Source: Verrucomicrobiaceae bacterium (GTDB lineage: Bacteria; Verrucomicrobiota; Verrucomicrobiia; Verrucomicrobiales; Verrucomicrobiaceae). Taken from it: 64,000 nucleotides of DNA. The notes below the pieces were generated by a model that was not told the origin of the DNA, did no database searches, and saw only the letters and a program-made list of their open reading frames with translations. The stretch spans positions 1 to 64,000 of the forward strand of contig CANGYJ010000011.1 of the NCBI GenBank assembly GCA_947458455.1, given 5' to 3'. Of this stretch, positions 35,547-44,070 are shown one piece after another (position 1 is the stretch's first letter; the number at the start of each line of letters is the position of its first letter). The position numbers and the translations under genes are program-made.

Positions 35547-36874
35547 ACTTCCTCCAGCATGAGTTTCGCGTCACCGAAGGTCTTCGGGCGCACTTCCATC
35601 TTGTCCATCATCGACATGAACAGGCGGCAGAGCTGGCGGTCGGGTTTGTCTTGGTAGTCGAGGGCACGTCCGCCTTTGAGTCGTCCGCCTGCGCCGCCGA
35701 GGACGATGATGGGGAGCTGATCGTTGTCGTGCTTCGCCCCGGCCATCATGCTGGAGCAGTGCATGAGCATGGTGTTATTGAGAAGCGTGCGCGGGCCTTC
35801 CTGAACGGCGTCGAGCTTGCGGGCAATGTAGGCGAGCTGCTCCATGAAGAGCTGGTTCACCTTGAGGAAGTCCTCTCCGTCGCTGTGGCTAAGGAGGTGA
35901 TGGATCATGTAATCAATACCGTGGCCTGGCTGCTGGATGCTCGGCAAGTTCGGGAAGCGCAGGGCGCTGTGGTCGTTGTTGAGCTTCAGCGTCGTGATGC
36001 GCGTGGTGTCGGTCTGGAAACCGAGCACGAGGATGTCGCACATCAGCTTCATGTGCTCGGCGATGTCCTGCGGGATGCCGTCGGCGGGGCGCTGCATGCT
36101 CGGTTTGTTCAAAGTGGGCCTCCAGCCTTGCAGTTCGCCACGTTTGCCTGCGTTTTCGATGCGCTTCTCCACCTCACGCACACTATCGAGGTACTCATCG
36201 AGCTTGCGTTGGTCGCTGGTGCTGATGTCGCGGCGCAAATCCTGCGCATCGGCCAGCACGGCATCCAGCACGCTTTTGTCGGCGGGTGAGGCGTCGTCTT
36301 TGAAGAGACGATCAAACGCGAGCGCGGGGTAAAGCTCCAGCGGTGTCGGCGTGGTGGGCGATGACCACGAAATGTGCGAGCTGTAGAGCATCGAGTAGTT
36401 CTTATGCACCGACGGGTTCGACTTCTCACAAGCGAGCACGAGGCTCGGCACCTTGGTGGAGCGTCCATAGGTCTGGGCGAGCATTTGATCAAAGCTCGTG
36501 CCGCTGCGGATCTCGCCCCCGGAGGCAATCGGAGCACCAGAGAGCATGTTTCCCGTCTGCGAAGAGTGGATGTTCCCCTTGCGAGCCTCCTCATGATAGA
36601 GGCCGCGCACGAAGAGCAGCTTCTCTTTGAACTCGCTCAAAGGTGCGAGCACACGGCCAAGCTCCATCACCTTGCCATCGCCCTTGGCCCACCATTCCTT
36701 CGACTGGAAGCCATTGCCGGAAAAGGTCACGCAAAGGCGCACCGGAGCCTCGCTGGCCGGTTTGTTCTTCTTCGGCTCATCGCCCCAGACATTGACGGAC
36801 TCCATCCACGGCAAGGCCATGGTGACGCCTGTCCCACGCAGGAAGGCACGACGGTTGAAACGATGGGTGTTCAT
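35543..36874 (-). CDS. DUF1552 secreted protein
   Basis: A 443-residue DUF1552 protein. The N terminus NRRAFLRGTGVTMALPWMES is a twin-arginine-like signal. Family sequence includes VTFSGNGFQSKEWWAKGDGK, GTSFDQMLAQTYG, DYMIHHLLSHSDGEDFLK and the C-terminal LPIIVLGGAGGRLKGGRALD. DUF1552 proteins usually partner DUF1592-type proteins; here that partner is the last gene of the same operon, with three enzymes in between. Their joint function is unknown; export and binding to glycan-processing partners has been proposed for related DUF1501 proteins. It has a second relative at 42056. Confidence 0.87.
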   Translation of the reverse strand: MNTHRFNRRAFLRGTGVTMALPWMESVNVWGDEPKKNKPASEAPVRLCVTFSGNGFQSKEWWAKGDGKVMELGRVLAPLSEFKEKLLFVRGLYHEEARKGNIHSSQTGNMLSGAPIASGGEIRSGTSFDQMLAQTYGRSTKVPSLVLACEKSNPSVHKNYSMLYSSHISWSSPTTPTPLELYPALAFDRLFKDDASPADKSVLDAVLADAQDLRRDISTSDQRKLDEYLDSVREVEKRIENAGKRGELQGWRPTLNKPSMQRPADGIPQDIAEHMKLMCDILVLGFQTDTTRITTLKLNNDHSALRFPNLPSIQQPGHGIDYMIHHLLSHSDGEDFLKVNQLFMEQLAYIARKLDAVQEGPRTLLNNTMLMHCSSMMAGAKHDNDQLPIIVLGGAGGRLKGGRALDYQDKPDRQLCRLFMSMMDKMEVRPKTFGDAKLMLEEV

Positions 36875-36912
36875 GGTTGTTCTGTGTCCCTAGTTCTTGG
36901 TTGTTGGTCTGA

Positions 36913-37575
36913 TCACTCACTTTCAGGCAGCACCGGCAGCCACTCGCGCCAGCCGGTGATGTGCTTGCGCATCAGCGACTCGCTAGCGGCCGGTGTTTGC
37001 TGTTTGAAACAATCGACGATGATTTGATGCGCACGAATCGTCTCAGCCCGGGTGTCGAGTTTCTGCACCTGATGACGACGATGCAGTCTGCCGAGCCAAA
37101 GCTCGAGCTCAGCGCGCATGGAGTGCCAGAGTTTGAGCAGGCGTCCATTGCCCGAGGCTTCGAGAATGATCTCGTGAAACTCTAGGTCAAGCCGGGTGAC
37201 ATCCAGCATCGTCTTCGCTCGATTGGTGTCTTTGATATTCTTTTCCAGGAGCCTGGCATCGGATGTGAGCGATGGCGAAGCCAAGCGTGCCGCGAGCGGT
37301 TCCAGCGCGAGCCGCAGGGTGTAAAGCTCGTCAAAATCGTGGGGTGATAACGCCGTCACATAGGCTCGACCCGTCTCGCTAAATGAAACCAGCCCATCCC
37401 GCTCTAGCGCAAACAAGGCCTCACGCACCGGCACCCGGCTCACTCCCAACTCGCGCGCAACCGCAGACTCTGCGAGCAGCAGGCCCGGCTCAAACTCTCC
37501 GTCAATGATGCGGCTGCGCAACAGTGCGGTCGTTTGGTCCGAACGCGGAGTGGTGGTGGCAGGGAGAGGTTGCAT
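36913..37575 (-). CDS. GntR-family (FCD) transcription regulator
   Basis: A 220-residue regulator. The winged helix at residues 18-80 reads LLAESAVARELGVSRVPVRE and ALFALERDGLVSFSETGRAY; the FCD ligand domain (90-215) includes ELYTLRLALEPLAARLA, the metal-site-like DLEFHEIILEASGN, and RAHQIIVDCFKQ. It begins the operon for the DUF1552, sulfatase and GH36 genes, 38 bp ahead of the DUF1552 gene. Two GGTATAC half-palindromic sites lie just before its start, so autoregulation is likely, released by a sugar acid or similar ligand. Confidence 0.9.
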   Translation of the reverse strand: MQPLPATTTPRSDQTTALLRSRIIDGEFEPGLLLAESAVARELGVSRVPVREALFALERDGLVSFSETGRAYVTALSPHDFDELYTLRLALEPLAARLASPSLTSDARLLEKNIKDTNRAKTMLDVTRLDLEFHEIILEASGNGRLLKLWHSMRAELELWLGRLHRRHQVQKLDTRAETIRAHQIIVDCFKQQTPAASESLMRKHITGWREWLPVLPESE

Positions 37576-37612
37576 ACGGTATACTGTTTTTCAATCGACT
37601 GAACGGTATACC
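37576..37612 (-). promoter_or_regulatory. two GGTATAC operator-like sites before the GntR gene
   Basis: ACGGTATACT (37576-37585) and ACGGTATACC (37603-37612) are spaced 27 bp apart. GTATAC is the classic core of GntR/FadR-type operators, and both sites lie directly upstream of the GntR/FCD gene, so they are likely its own operators. No other copies were noticed elsewhere in the window, but no systematic scan was made. Confidence 0.75.
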
Positions 37613-37670
37613 ATTGCATGATCTTTCTCGCGAGATGCCATTCATGCTGAGAAACCAAGAACGCGAAGCC

Positions 37671-39017
37671 TCAATATTTCGGGAATATGGTCGGGCTCGG
37701 GAAGCGCTCTTCGAGGCTGTCGCTGAGGTATTCTTCGCGGGGGACTTGGGCTTGGGGCCAGCTCGCGGGGCGGACGCGGACGATGCGGGTGGGGCGGATG
37801 CCTTCGATGATGAGATCGGTCTCGAAGCGGATCTGGATGCCGCTGCTGCCGAGCGGAGCTTCACCGGGGAGTTTGATGACATCTTGGATGGGGCCTTTGG
37901 AGGCCATGTGCGCGGGGCCGTAGGCGCCGTGGGTGTGCTTCAAGGTGTCGGCGACTGGATTCATGAGGGCGGGGCTGCCTTTGGTGAAGTCGGCGTAGAG
38001 CGATGGGTCCATGCCGCCAAAGAGGGTCGCGGTGATGGTGGCGCGGCCGAACTTGCCGTATTCGACGGCGTCGATCCATGCGGCCATCCAGCGGCTGCGG
38101 ATGAAGGCTTTGTGCGTTTCGGTTTGGTTGAGGGCGGCGCGTTGAGTCGCGGTTTCATTCAGCCAGATGTCGGAGATGTGAAAGCGGGTGAAGATGCCAT
38201 CGGCGGTGGGTTTCCAGGTGATGCCGAGGAGGACGGACTGGCCGTTGAGCCCTTTTTTTCCTTCCGCAGGCCATGCGCCTTCAGCGATGAGTTCCTCGAC
38301 GCTGAGGCATTCGCGACCACGCCAGATGCGGGTGGCGGCATCGAAGGTCATCGGTTCCTCGGTGGCCTTGGCGTCGTCGCCTTTCTTTGGCTGGCGGGTG
38401 GCGATGATCATGCCGGCGTGGCTTTTGATCTGCACTTCCTTGAGCTTCCAGGTCAATCCGAGGCGCTGGCAGTGGCTGGGTTCGTCTTCGAGGAGAAGCA
38501 CATGATTCTCGGCGGGAAAGATGCCTGCGCCGCGATTGTGATTGGCGTCCTGTTTGCCGCTATCGATCGGCAAAACCGGCACAGAAGAGGTCTTCGGGTC
38601 GGGCGGGAGGAAGGCGTGGACGTGCATCACGGTGCCGAGCGGAATGTCCCGCAGATCGGCGGGTGCGCCGTGATAACGAACGATGCCATACGGCAGCATG
38701 GCGAAGGGATGCGGATCATTGCGGAAGAACATGCCCGATCCCTGCACGCGGATGCTGCCACGACGGTTCGCGTGATCGACGAAGATGAGTTCGCCACGGT
38801 AGGTGTGTGCTTTTTCCAACGGGGGAAACTTTCCGGCTTCGGGGCGGAAGGGCGCATCCTCGGCGATGGCAACGGTCGTGAGCAACGAAAGGCCAAGGCA
38901 TAGTTGGTAAAAGATTTGGGGTAAAAGATTCGGGAAGCCGTCTTTATTTTTTATCCAGAATCTTTTACCAGCTTCAGTGGCGGGGCCGGGGGATGAGTGG
39001 AGTGTTGGAGTGATCAT
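37671..39017 (-). CDS. secreted protein of unknown family, paralogue 1
   Basis: A 448-residue exported protein (ATG 39017). It shares most of its sequence with the next gene, for example RPEAG(K/R)FPPLEKAH, RGEL(I/V)FVDHANRRGS, FAMLPYGIVR and HGAPADLRDIPLG, so the two are tandem duplicates. The N-terminal part is beta-rich; the last 90 residues include FETDLIIEGIRPTRIVRVRP. I do not recognise the family. Against the paralogue, the signal-peptide region holds an inserted palindrome (38906-38970) coding for FWIKNKDGFPNLLPQIFYQ. It runs toward the GntR gene, 95 bp away, and may belong to the same neighbourhood function. Confidence 0.75.
   Translation of the reverse strand: MITPTLHSSPGPATEAGKRFWIKNKDGFPNLLPQIFYQLCLGLSLLTTVAIAEDAPFRPEAGKFPPLEKAHTYRGELIFVDHANRRGSIRVQGSGMFFRNDPHPFAMLPYGIVRYHGAPADLRDIPLGTVMHVHAFLPPDPKTSSVPVLPIDSGKQDANHNRGAGIFPAENHVLLLEDEPSHCQRLGLTWKLKEVQIKSHAGMIIATRQPKKGDDAKATEEPMTFDAATRIWRGRECLSVEELIAEGAWPAEGKKGLNGQSVLLGITWKPTADGIFTRFHISDIWLNETATQRAALNQTETHKAFIRSRWMAAWIDAVEYGKFGRATITATLFGGMDPSLYADFTKGSPALMNPVADTLKHTHGAYGPAHMASKGPIQDVIKLPGEAPLGSSGIQIRFETDLIIEGIRPTRIVRVRPASWPQAQVPREEYLSDSLEERFPSPTIFPKY
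38906..38970. repeat. second palindrome family, inside a signal-peptide coding region
   Basis: GGTAAAAGATTC (38920-38931) pairs with GAATCTTTTACC (38958-38969), 26 bp apart, and a third arm, GGTAAAAGATTT, sits at 38906. It keeps the reading frame of the 37671-39017 gene. The paralogue lacks it. It differs in sequence from the GGGGAC-type palindromes. Confidence 0.8.
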
Positions 39018-39046
39018 TTTCGACAAGAGAATGGGGACAGAAGAAT
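38991..39046. repeat. octamer array plus half palindrome (composite unit 1)
   Basis: GGATGAGT, GGAGTGTT and GGAGTGAT run in tandem at 38991-39014, followed at 39022-39046 by a half copy of the GACAAGAGAATGGGGACAGA palindrome. The same composite occurs at 40313-40384. The start codon of the 37671-39017 gene lies within it. Confidence 0.8.
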
Positions 39047-39065
39047 AAAGCGTTGGTGACGAGAA

Positions 39066-40355
39066 TCAGTAGTTCGGGAAGATGTCGGGAGTGGGGAATC
39101 GTTCGTCGATGCTGCCTTGGCCGATGTATTCCTCGCGGGGCAGGTGGAGATCGGGCCAGCTTGTGGGGCGGATTTTGACGATGCGGGTGGGGCGCATGCC
39201 TTCGGTGATGAGGTCGGTCTCGAAACGAATCTGGATGCCGCTGCTGCCGAGAGGGACGTTTCCGGGTGTCTTGATGACGTCGAGAAGTTTGCCGCGTGCG
39301 GCCATTTGCGTAGGGCCGGCGGTGCCGCCTTCGGTGTGCTTTAGGGTGTTCTCGACGCCGTTCATCAGGGCGGCGGTGCCGGGTTTGAAATCGGCGTAGA
39401 GGGAAGCATCCATGCCGCCGAACAAGGTCGCGGTGATGGTGGCGCGGCCGAACTTGCCATACTCGACGGCATCAATCCATGCAGGCAGCCAACGAGTACG
39501 CACGAAGGCTTTGTGGGTTTCGATTTGATGGTGCGCGGCGTTTTGCATCGCTTCGTCATCGAGCCAGATGTCGGAGACGTGGAAGCGGGTGAACACACCG
39601 CCGGGCGTCGGCTTCCAGGTGAGGCCGAGCAGGACGGACTGGCCGTTGAGAGCCTTTTTTCCTTCGGCGGGCCAGATGCCTTCGGTGATCAGGTGCTCGA
39701 TGCGAAGATGCTCGCGACCACGCCAGACGCAGGTGGCGGCATCGAAGGTGAGCGTTTCTTCGGAGGCTTTGCTGTTTCCGCCTTGCTTCGGTTCGCGAGT
39801 CGCGGTGATGGTTCCTTCGTGGTTTTTGATCTCCACTTCCTGGAGCTTCCAGGTCAAGCCCTCGCGCAGGCAGTGGCTGGGTTCGTCTTCGAGAAGTAAA
39901 GCGTGGTTCTCAGCCGGTGCGGTGCCGAGGCCTCCGTGGTTGGTCTTGGTGCGGTTGTTCACCGGCAACACCGGCACGGCGGAGGTCTTTGGGTCGGGCG
40001 GAAGATAAGCGCGGACATGCAGCAGGGCGCCGAGCGGGATGTCGCGCAGATCCGCCGGTGCACCGTGATGCCTGACGATACCGTAAGGCAGCATGGCAAA
40101 CGGACTCGGCGACGTGAAACGGAAAATGCCCTTGGATTCAATGCGAAGGCTGCCACGGCGGTTAGCGTGATCGACAAAGACAAGTTCGCCACGGTAGGCG
40201 TGCGCTTTTTCCAACGGCGGGAACCTGCCGGCTTCGGGACGGAAGACGTTCTCCTCAGCGCGTGCGGACGCTGCGAACAATAAAAGTCCCAAGCACAGCA
40301 CCGTGATCCAACGGAGCGATGGATTGGTGGAGTGCTGGAGTGTTGGGTGAGACAT
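39066..40355 (-). CDS. secreted protein of unknown family, paralogue 2
   Basis: A 429-residue exported protein from ATG 40355, with a clean signal (LRWITVLCLGLLLFAASARA). Close duplicate of the neighbour at 37671. Shared blocks include LLEDEPSHC, GLTWKLQEVEIK, WPAEGKKALNGQSVLLG and KFGRATITATLFGGMDAS. No domain or catalytic motif recognised; cysteines are few, so it is not a cytochrome. The first residues (SHPTLQHSTNPS) are coded by an octamer repeat array, so this N terminus is a recent acquisition. Spacing to the neighbour is 48 bp; both probably come from one transcript or from a duplicated unit. Confidence 0.75.
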   Translation of the reverse strand: MSHPTLQHSTNPSLRWITVLCLGLLLFAASARAEENVFRPEAGRFPPLEKAHAYRGELVFVDHANRRGSLRIESKGIFRFTSPSPFAMLPYGIVRHHGAPADLRDIPLGALLHVRAYLPPDPKTSAVPVLPVNNRTKTNHGGLGTAPAENHALLLEDEPSHCLREGLTWKLQEVEIKNHEGTITATREPKQGGNSKASEETLTFDAATCVWRGREHLRIEHLITEGIWPAEGKKALNGQSVLLGLTWKPTPGGVFTRFHVSDIWLDDEAMQNAAHHQIETHKAFVRTRWLPAWIDAVEYGKFGRATITATLFGGMDASLYADFKPGTAALMNGVENTLKHTEGGTAGPTQMAARGKLLDVIKTPGNVPLGSSGIQIRFETDLITEGMRPTRIVKIRPTSWPDLHLPREEYIGQGSIDERFPTPDIFPNY

Positions 40356-40384
40356 GTTCGAAAGGAGAATGGGGACAGAAGAAT
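40313..40384. repeat. octamer array plus half palindrome (composite unit 2)
   Basis: GGAGCGAT, GGATTGGT, GGAGTGCT and GGAGTGTT run from 40313 to 40344 with perfect 8-bp spacing, then a half palindrome GAGAATGGGGACAGAAGAAT ends at 40384. The N terminus of the 39066-40355 gene is coded within it. Confidence 0.82.
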
Positions 40385-40429
40385 CTTGAAGGCTAGGAAA
40401 TGATGAGCTGTCCCACCATGGGCGACTTT

Positions 40430-42016
40430 TCAGGGTATTCGAAAACAGGTATGCCATGAGGACCAAGGCAACTTGCGTGAATCGGCAGTGATGCCTTTCA
40501 GATGCGCTTTCCATGCTCCACTTGGCAGAGCCTCGACTGAAACCGGCTCTAGGGACAAGCAGCCCTCCCAGTCCTTCGGCCACTTTTTGGGATAATGAGC
40601 GGATAACATCTTGGTGACGACTTCAACCGTGATGCCTTTGTCATCAAGACGCTCCAGCACAACTTCTACTGGCAGCTCCGCCCCCTCAGGAAGGTGCTCG
40701 GAGTTGACCTGAAGGTGTAGTTTGCCGGCATCGACGTTGGCGGAAACGGTAACGCAGATGCGCGAGTCATTGCCCGTCAGTGCTTTCCACTCGGCCTCGT
40801 CCATCAAATGGTTTAGTCGCCTAGGAATGTCGGACAACATTGAGTTATCCTGCTCGGCACTCAATGCCTTGATGATAACGGGCAGGGCCAGCTTGTTTTT
40901 CTGCGGCCGGGAGGCGTCATTGAATGGATCAGTGGCGGACAGCAAAAGGTAGATCGCCTCGCGCCGGAGGATCGGATCATCATGAGTTGTGAATGGCATG
41001 GCTGCCTGGAGGATGGATGTCTGGTCGGCGGGTGTGACCGAGTTCCGTTCAGGACTAACGGCATTGAGAGGTCCGTTGTTCAACGCGGACGATAACAGGC
41101 TCACCGCCGTGCGACGCGCTATCAAGGACTGCTCTGGGTCGATGAGCTTTGCGAGGAGGAAGGCGCGGCCTGAGTGGTTGGTGAATGTCCCTGAATCTTC
41201 CAAATTGTTCCAAGACGTCACGGGGTAGCTACGGGTCTCGGCATGGCGTTGCAGGGCCAGCCAGGAGTCTGCGTGAATGCCAGCCCCGAGAATCCACTCG
41301 AACACATCATGCTCCAGGCGGCCCCAACCCGTTCGTGGCTCGTTTGTCCGGTCGCCAGGTTTCAAAAAGAGGCCATAGAACTCGCCTTTGCGGGCCTTGA
41401 TCCAGTCGAACAGCGACTGATTGCGCCTCGAAGGATCGGAGATCGTTTTCAAGGCTTTAAGCGCCTCGATCTGCGGGAGAAACTGGCGGACGATCTGTTT
41501 GGCATCGCCCCACGAGAGTTCCGGTTTCTCGGCGAGAACATAAGGTCCCGGGTTGCTCACCTGCGTTGGCCGCACCACGACGTCGTCCGTGGTGAGCCCA
41601 TAAAGGTAGTCAAGATTCCAAGCGGCTGCTTTTGTCCGGGTCAGGAACAGCATCGCCCGCTTCAGCTCAATGGTCTCGTCTTTGAGCCAGTGACTTTTTA
41701 AGGCGAAAAGCGAACGGTCACGCACTCGAAGCGGAGCGGAAGCCAGCTTCGAATCGCCTTTGAGCACCTCTTCGGCTTCAAACGATGTTTCGTGCTCGAA
41801 GTCCCCGGCCTTGTGATCCGACAATGAACTGCCTGAGACTGGCCGAGCGACTACGATGGCGTCTGACTCGACGGCCAGGGCGCGAAGATACTGGGAAGGC
41901 AAATTTTTGCCCAAAACCGAAGAACAAAGCAGGATAGCAAAGACCGAAAACAAATGCACCCACATGGGCAGCAGCCTTTGACGGCCAAAGTTCCAAGATT
42001 GTCGATCAGTGCTCAT
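40430..42016 (-). CDS. secreted protein with HEAT-like repeats, unknown function
   Basis: A 528-residue protein with a signal-like helix (LFSVFAILLCSSVLG). The first third is beta-rich (DAIVVARPVSGS, FEAEEVLKGD), resembling a small all-beta domain seen in other Verrucomicrobial proteins. The middle (about 240-400) is helical with HEAT-like phrases (LARRTAVSLLSSALNN, LRREAIYLLLSAT). The C-terminal part is beta-rich again. I recognise no family. It sits between the paralogue pair and a DUF1552 gene on the same strand, with an octamer array just upstream of its start codon. Confidence 0.7.
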   Translation of the reverse strand: MSTDRQSWNFGRQRLLPMWVHLFSVFAILLCSSVLGKNLPSQYLRALAVESDAIVVARPVSGSSLSDHKAGDFEHETSFEAEEVLKGDSKLASAPLRVRDRSLFALKSHWLKDETIELKRAMLFLTRTKAAAWNLDYLYGLTTDDVVVRPTQVSNPGPYVLAEKPELSWGDAKQIVRQFLPQIEALKALKTISDPSRRNQSLFDWIKARKGEFYGLFLKPGDRTNEPRTGWGRLEHDVFEWILGAGIHADSWLALQRHAETRSYPVTSWNNLEDSGTFTNHSGRAFLLAKLIDPEQSLIARRTAVSLLSSALNNGPLNAVSPERNSVTPADQTSILQAAMPFTTHDDPILRREAIYLLLSATDPFNDASRPQKNKLALPVIIKALSAEQDNSMLSDIPRRLNHLMDEAEWKALTGNDSRICVTVSANVDAGKLHLQVNSEHLPEGAELPVEVVLERLDDKGITVEVVTKMLSAHYPKKWPKDWEGCLSLEPVSVEALPSGAWKAHLKGITADSRKLPWSSWHTCFRIP

Positions 42017-42019
42017 TTC

Positions 42020-42043
42020 AAGAATCCATCACTCCACTTCTCC
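42020..42043. repeat. octamer array after a DUF1552 gene
   Basis: AAGAATCC, ATCACTCC and ACTTCTCC run in tandem (42020-42043) in the 39-bp gap between two minus-strand genes. On the gene strand they read GGAGNNNT. Confidence 0.78.
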
Positions 42044-42055
42044 ATCGACGCCCCG

Positions 42056-43429
42056 TCAGATCGCGATCACCTTGTTGCTGTCGCCAAACGTGTCCGTCTC
42101 CACGCCCATGCGCTGGGCCATGAGGAGGAGGAGGTTGCTCATGTGGGCGTCGGAGTTCACGGGGCGGCTGCAGACTAGGTAATGGGCGGTGGTGAGGGAG
42201 CCGTCGGGGCCGAAGGTGTAGCCTTGGAAGTCTTTGGCGGATTTGTTGAAGTCGAGGTGCGTGCCGTGCTTCAGGCCGAGGTCGGAGCCGCCTGCGAGCA
42301 CGAGCGGGAGATTCGCATTGCCATGGCTGTGGCCGTAGGACATGCCGCTGCCGAAGAGAGCCATGGTGGAGCCGAGGAGGGGCTTGCCGCTGAGGTCTTT
42401 GGTTTCGGAGAGGCGGGTGAGGAAGTAGCCGAACTGCTCGATGGCGAAGGTGTCGTAGTTGGTGAGCTTTTCCATGTAGCCGGCATCGCCGCCGTGGTGA
42501 CTGAGCTGATGACGCGACTCGGTGATGCCGATCTCGGGGATGGAGATGGCATCGCCCTCGCCGCCGAGGCTGAAGGTGGCCACACGGGTCACATCGGTCT
42601 GAAAGGCCAGAACCATGAGGTCATAGACGGCGCGGAAATAATCACCCGCCTTGGTGGCGGCGATGTCGCGGCTTGTGCGGTTGCGGTCGGCCTCGGAGAT
42701 GGAGGGCAGCGGTGTGTCGAGCCAGGCATCGGCCCGCCGTGTGCGGATCTCGGCTTCGCGGACGGAGGTGAGGTATTGCTCCATGCGGCCTTTGTCCTCG
42801 GAGCCCATCTTTTTCTCGAGCTGACGCACTTCCGCGAGGTTCGCATCGAGCACGCTGCCTTTGCGGCGCAAGGCTCGACGTTGGGCTGCTTTGCCGCCTT
42901 TCGGTTCCTCGAAGAGCGAGGCGAAAATCTCGCTGCAACGACGCATCGCAGGCAATCGCACGCCATCGGCGGTCCAAGCGAGCGAATCCTGCGTGATGGC
43001 CACTTCCATCGAAGGATAACGCGTGTGCGGCGCGGTGACCTCGGCCATCTTTTGGTCCACCGAGATCGTGTTGCGATCCGAAGGCCCCAACTTGCCACCC
43101 GTGAGCCAAACGGAGATGCAGTTGTGATGATGACTCAGCGCTCCCGGATGATGCAACCCGCTGATCGGCGTGATGACCTCGCGATGCTTCTCCAGCGGCT
43201 TCAACGAGCGAGAGAACTCATAGCCCCGCCCCTCTTTGGTGATCTGGTAGTTCAGCGAGTGAACACCATTGGCGAGGTAGATGAACGCACTGCGCTTCGG
43301 CGTGGCGGTGGCCTTTTCGGCAGCGCGGAGCGGCACCATGCACTCGAGCATCGGCAATGAAATGAAACTGCCCAGCGCCTTGAGCGCGTGGCGGCGATTG
43401 AGGAGCCAGGATTGGGTTTGGATGTTCAT
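42056..43429 (-). CDS. DUF1552 secreted protein, second copy
   Basis: A 457-residue DUF1552 protein from ATG 43429. The N terminus [20 protein letters not shown] is a twin-arginine-type signal. Family landmarks: [41 protein letters not shown] in pieces, [20 protein letters not shown], and [20 protein letters not shown]. Its natural partner, a DUF1592-type protein, is at 44071-46515, but here a four-helix-bundle gene and octamer arrays stand between the two. It has no ribosome site visible ahead of its start. Second pair of this kind in the window. Confidence 0.87.
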   Translation of the reverse strand: MNIQTQSWLLNRRHALKALGSFISLPMLECMVPLRAAEKATATPKRSAFIYLANGVHSLNYQITKEGRGYEFSRSLKPLEKHREVITPISGLHHPGALSHHHNCISVWLTGGKLGPSDRNTISVDQKMAEVTAPHTRYPSMEVAITQDSLAWTADGVRLPAMRRCSEIFASLFEEPKGGKAAQRRALRRKGSVLDANLAEVRQLEKKMGSEDKGRMEQYLTSVREAEIRTRRADAWLDTPLPSISEADRNRTSRDIAATKAGDYFRAVYDLMVLAFQTDVTRVATFSLGGEGDAISIPEIGITESRHQLSHHGGDAGYMEKLTNYDTFAIEQFGYFLTRLSETKDLSGKPLLGSTMALFGSGMSYGHSHGNANLPLVLAGGSDLGLKHGTHLDFNKSAKDFQGYTFGPDGSLTTAHYLVCSRPVNSDAHMSNLLLLMAQRMGVETDTFGDSNKVIAI

Positions 43430-43444
43430 GGAGAGGGGGGCAGT

Positions 43445-43539
43445 GGAGTGATGGAGAAGTGGAGTGATGGAGAAGTGGAGTGATGGGGAGCTGAGCGAAG
43501 AGATGTCATTGTTCCAACACTCCATTACTCCACCGCTCC
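43445..43539. repeat. two facing octamer arrays able to form a long hairpin
   Basis: GGAGTGAT and GGAGAAGT alternate at 43445-43484 (five units, then GGGGAGCT); the opposite orientation follows as ATTGTTCC, AACACTCC, ATTACTCC, ACCGCTCC at 43508-43539. The period is 8 bp throughout. The two arrays face each other across a 15-bp gap, so RNA or single-stranded DNA could fold. The stop codon of the four-helix gene (43525) lies in the second array. Confidence 0.85.
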
Positions 43540-44016
43540 ATCCAGCAGGTTGCGGAGATCGTGGGCGATGGCGGGGTCGGTTCCGTATTCGATGGGGTCT
43601 TCGCGAACGATGAGTGTTTCGGTCCAGTCGTTGGTGTTGCGTTTGTGTTCGAGGGATTCGACTAGTTTGAGGAGACGGTTCTCCAAACGAAAAATGAGCG
43701 TGTCGAGCTGTTCAAAGGTTGAAGGTTCTATCTGGCCGTTGCGATAGTAGGCGACGAAACCCGAGAGTGTTTCACCAAGCGATCCCAGTGCGATGTTCAG
43801 ATGTTGGAGATACTCGCGAATGGTACGGCGGCAGTAGCCTTCGGCGATGTTGCGGTGCACCGAATCACTGGAGGCCAACGACTGCGAGGCAAGCTTCTTC
43901 AGTTCAAATGGCCAATCCCGAACCGCAGTCCATGTGAGTCCATACAACTCGATAGCATCCTGCCAGACCAGCAACTGCTGGTATCCGCGGTTCTTATTTC
44001 GTCGTTCGGCACTCAT
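43525..44016 (-). CDS. four-helix-bundle protein (S23/IVP-like)
   Basis: A 163-residue all-helical protein. The pattern [60 protein letters not shown] and [20 protein letters not shown] is that of the 23S-rRNA intervening-sequence protein family (TIGR02436; also related to Avd of diversity-generating retroelements). No other DGR part is near. These proteins are thought to bind nucleic acid. The gene lies between the DUF1552 and DUF1592 genes of a usual pair, with octamer arrays on both sides (44022-44061 ahead, 43508-43539 after). This suggests a mobile cassette. Confidence 0.87.
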   Translation of the reverse strand: MSAERRNKNRGYQQLLVWQDAIELYGLTWTAVRDWPFELKKLASQSLASSDSVHRNIAEGYCRRTIREYLQHLNIALGSLGETLSGFVAYYRNGQIEPSTFEQLDTLIFRLENRLLKLVESLEHKRNTNDWTETLIVREDPIEYGTDPAIAHDLRNLLDGAVE

Positions 44017-44021
44017 TGGTC

Positions 44022-44061
44022 ATTCTTCCATTACTCCAAAACTCCACTACTCCATCACTCC
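44022..44061. repeat. five-unit octamer array upstream of the four-helix-bundle gene
   Basis: ATTCTTCC, ATTACTCC, AAAACTCC, ACTACTCC and ATCACTCC run from 44022 to 44061 with exact 8-bp period. On the gene strand they read GGAGTNNT, the same orientation as the array after the gene (43508-43539), so the gene is bounded by direct repeats. Confidence 0.85.
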
Positions 44062-44070
44062 CGGATTGCT

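Noticed and set aside
43445-43539. CRISPR-like array
   Set aside because: The period is 8 bp with no spacers of 25-40 bp, and no cas genes.
43525-44016. Diversity-generating retroelement (Avd-like protein)
   Set aside because: No reverse transcriptase, template or variable repeat is visible nearby.
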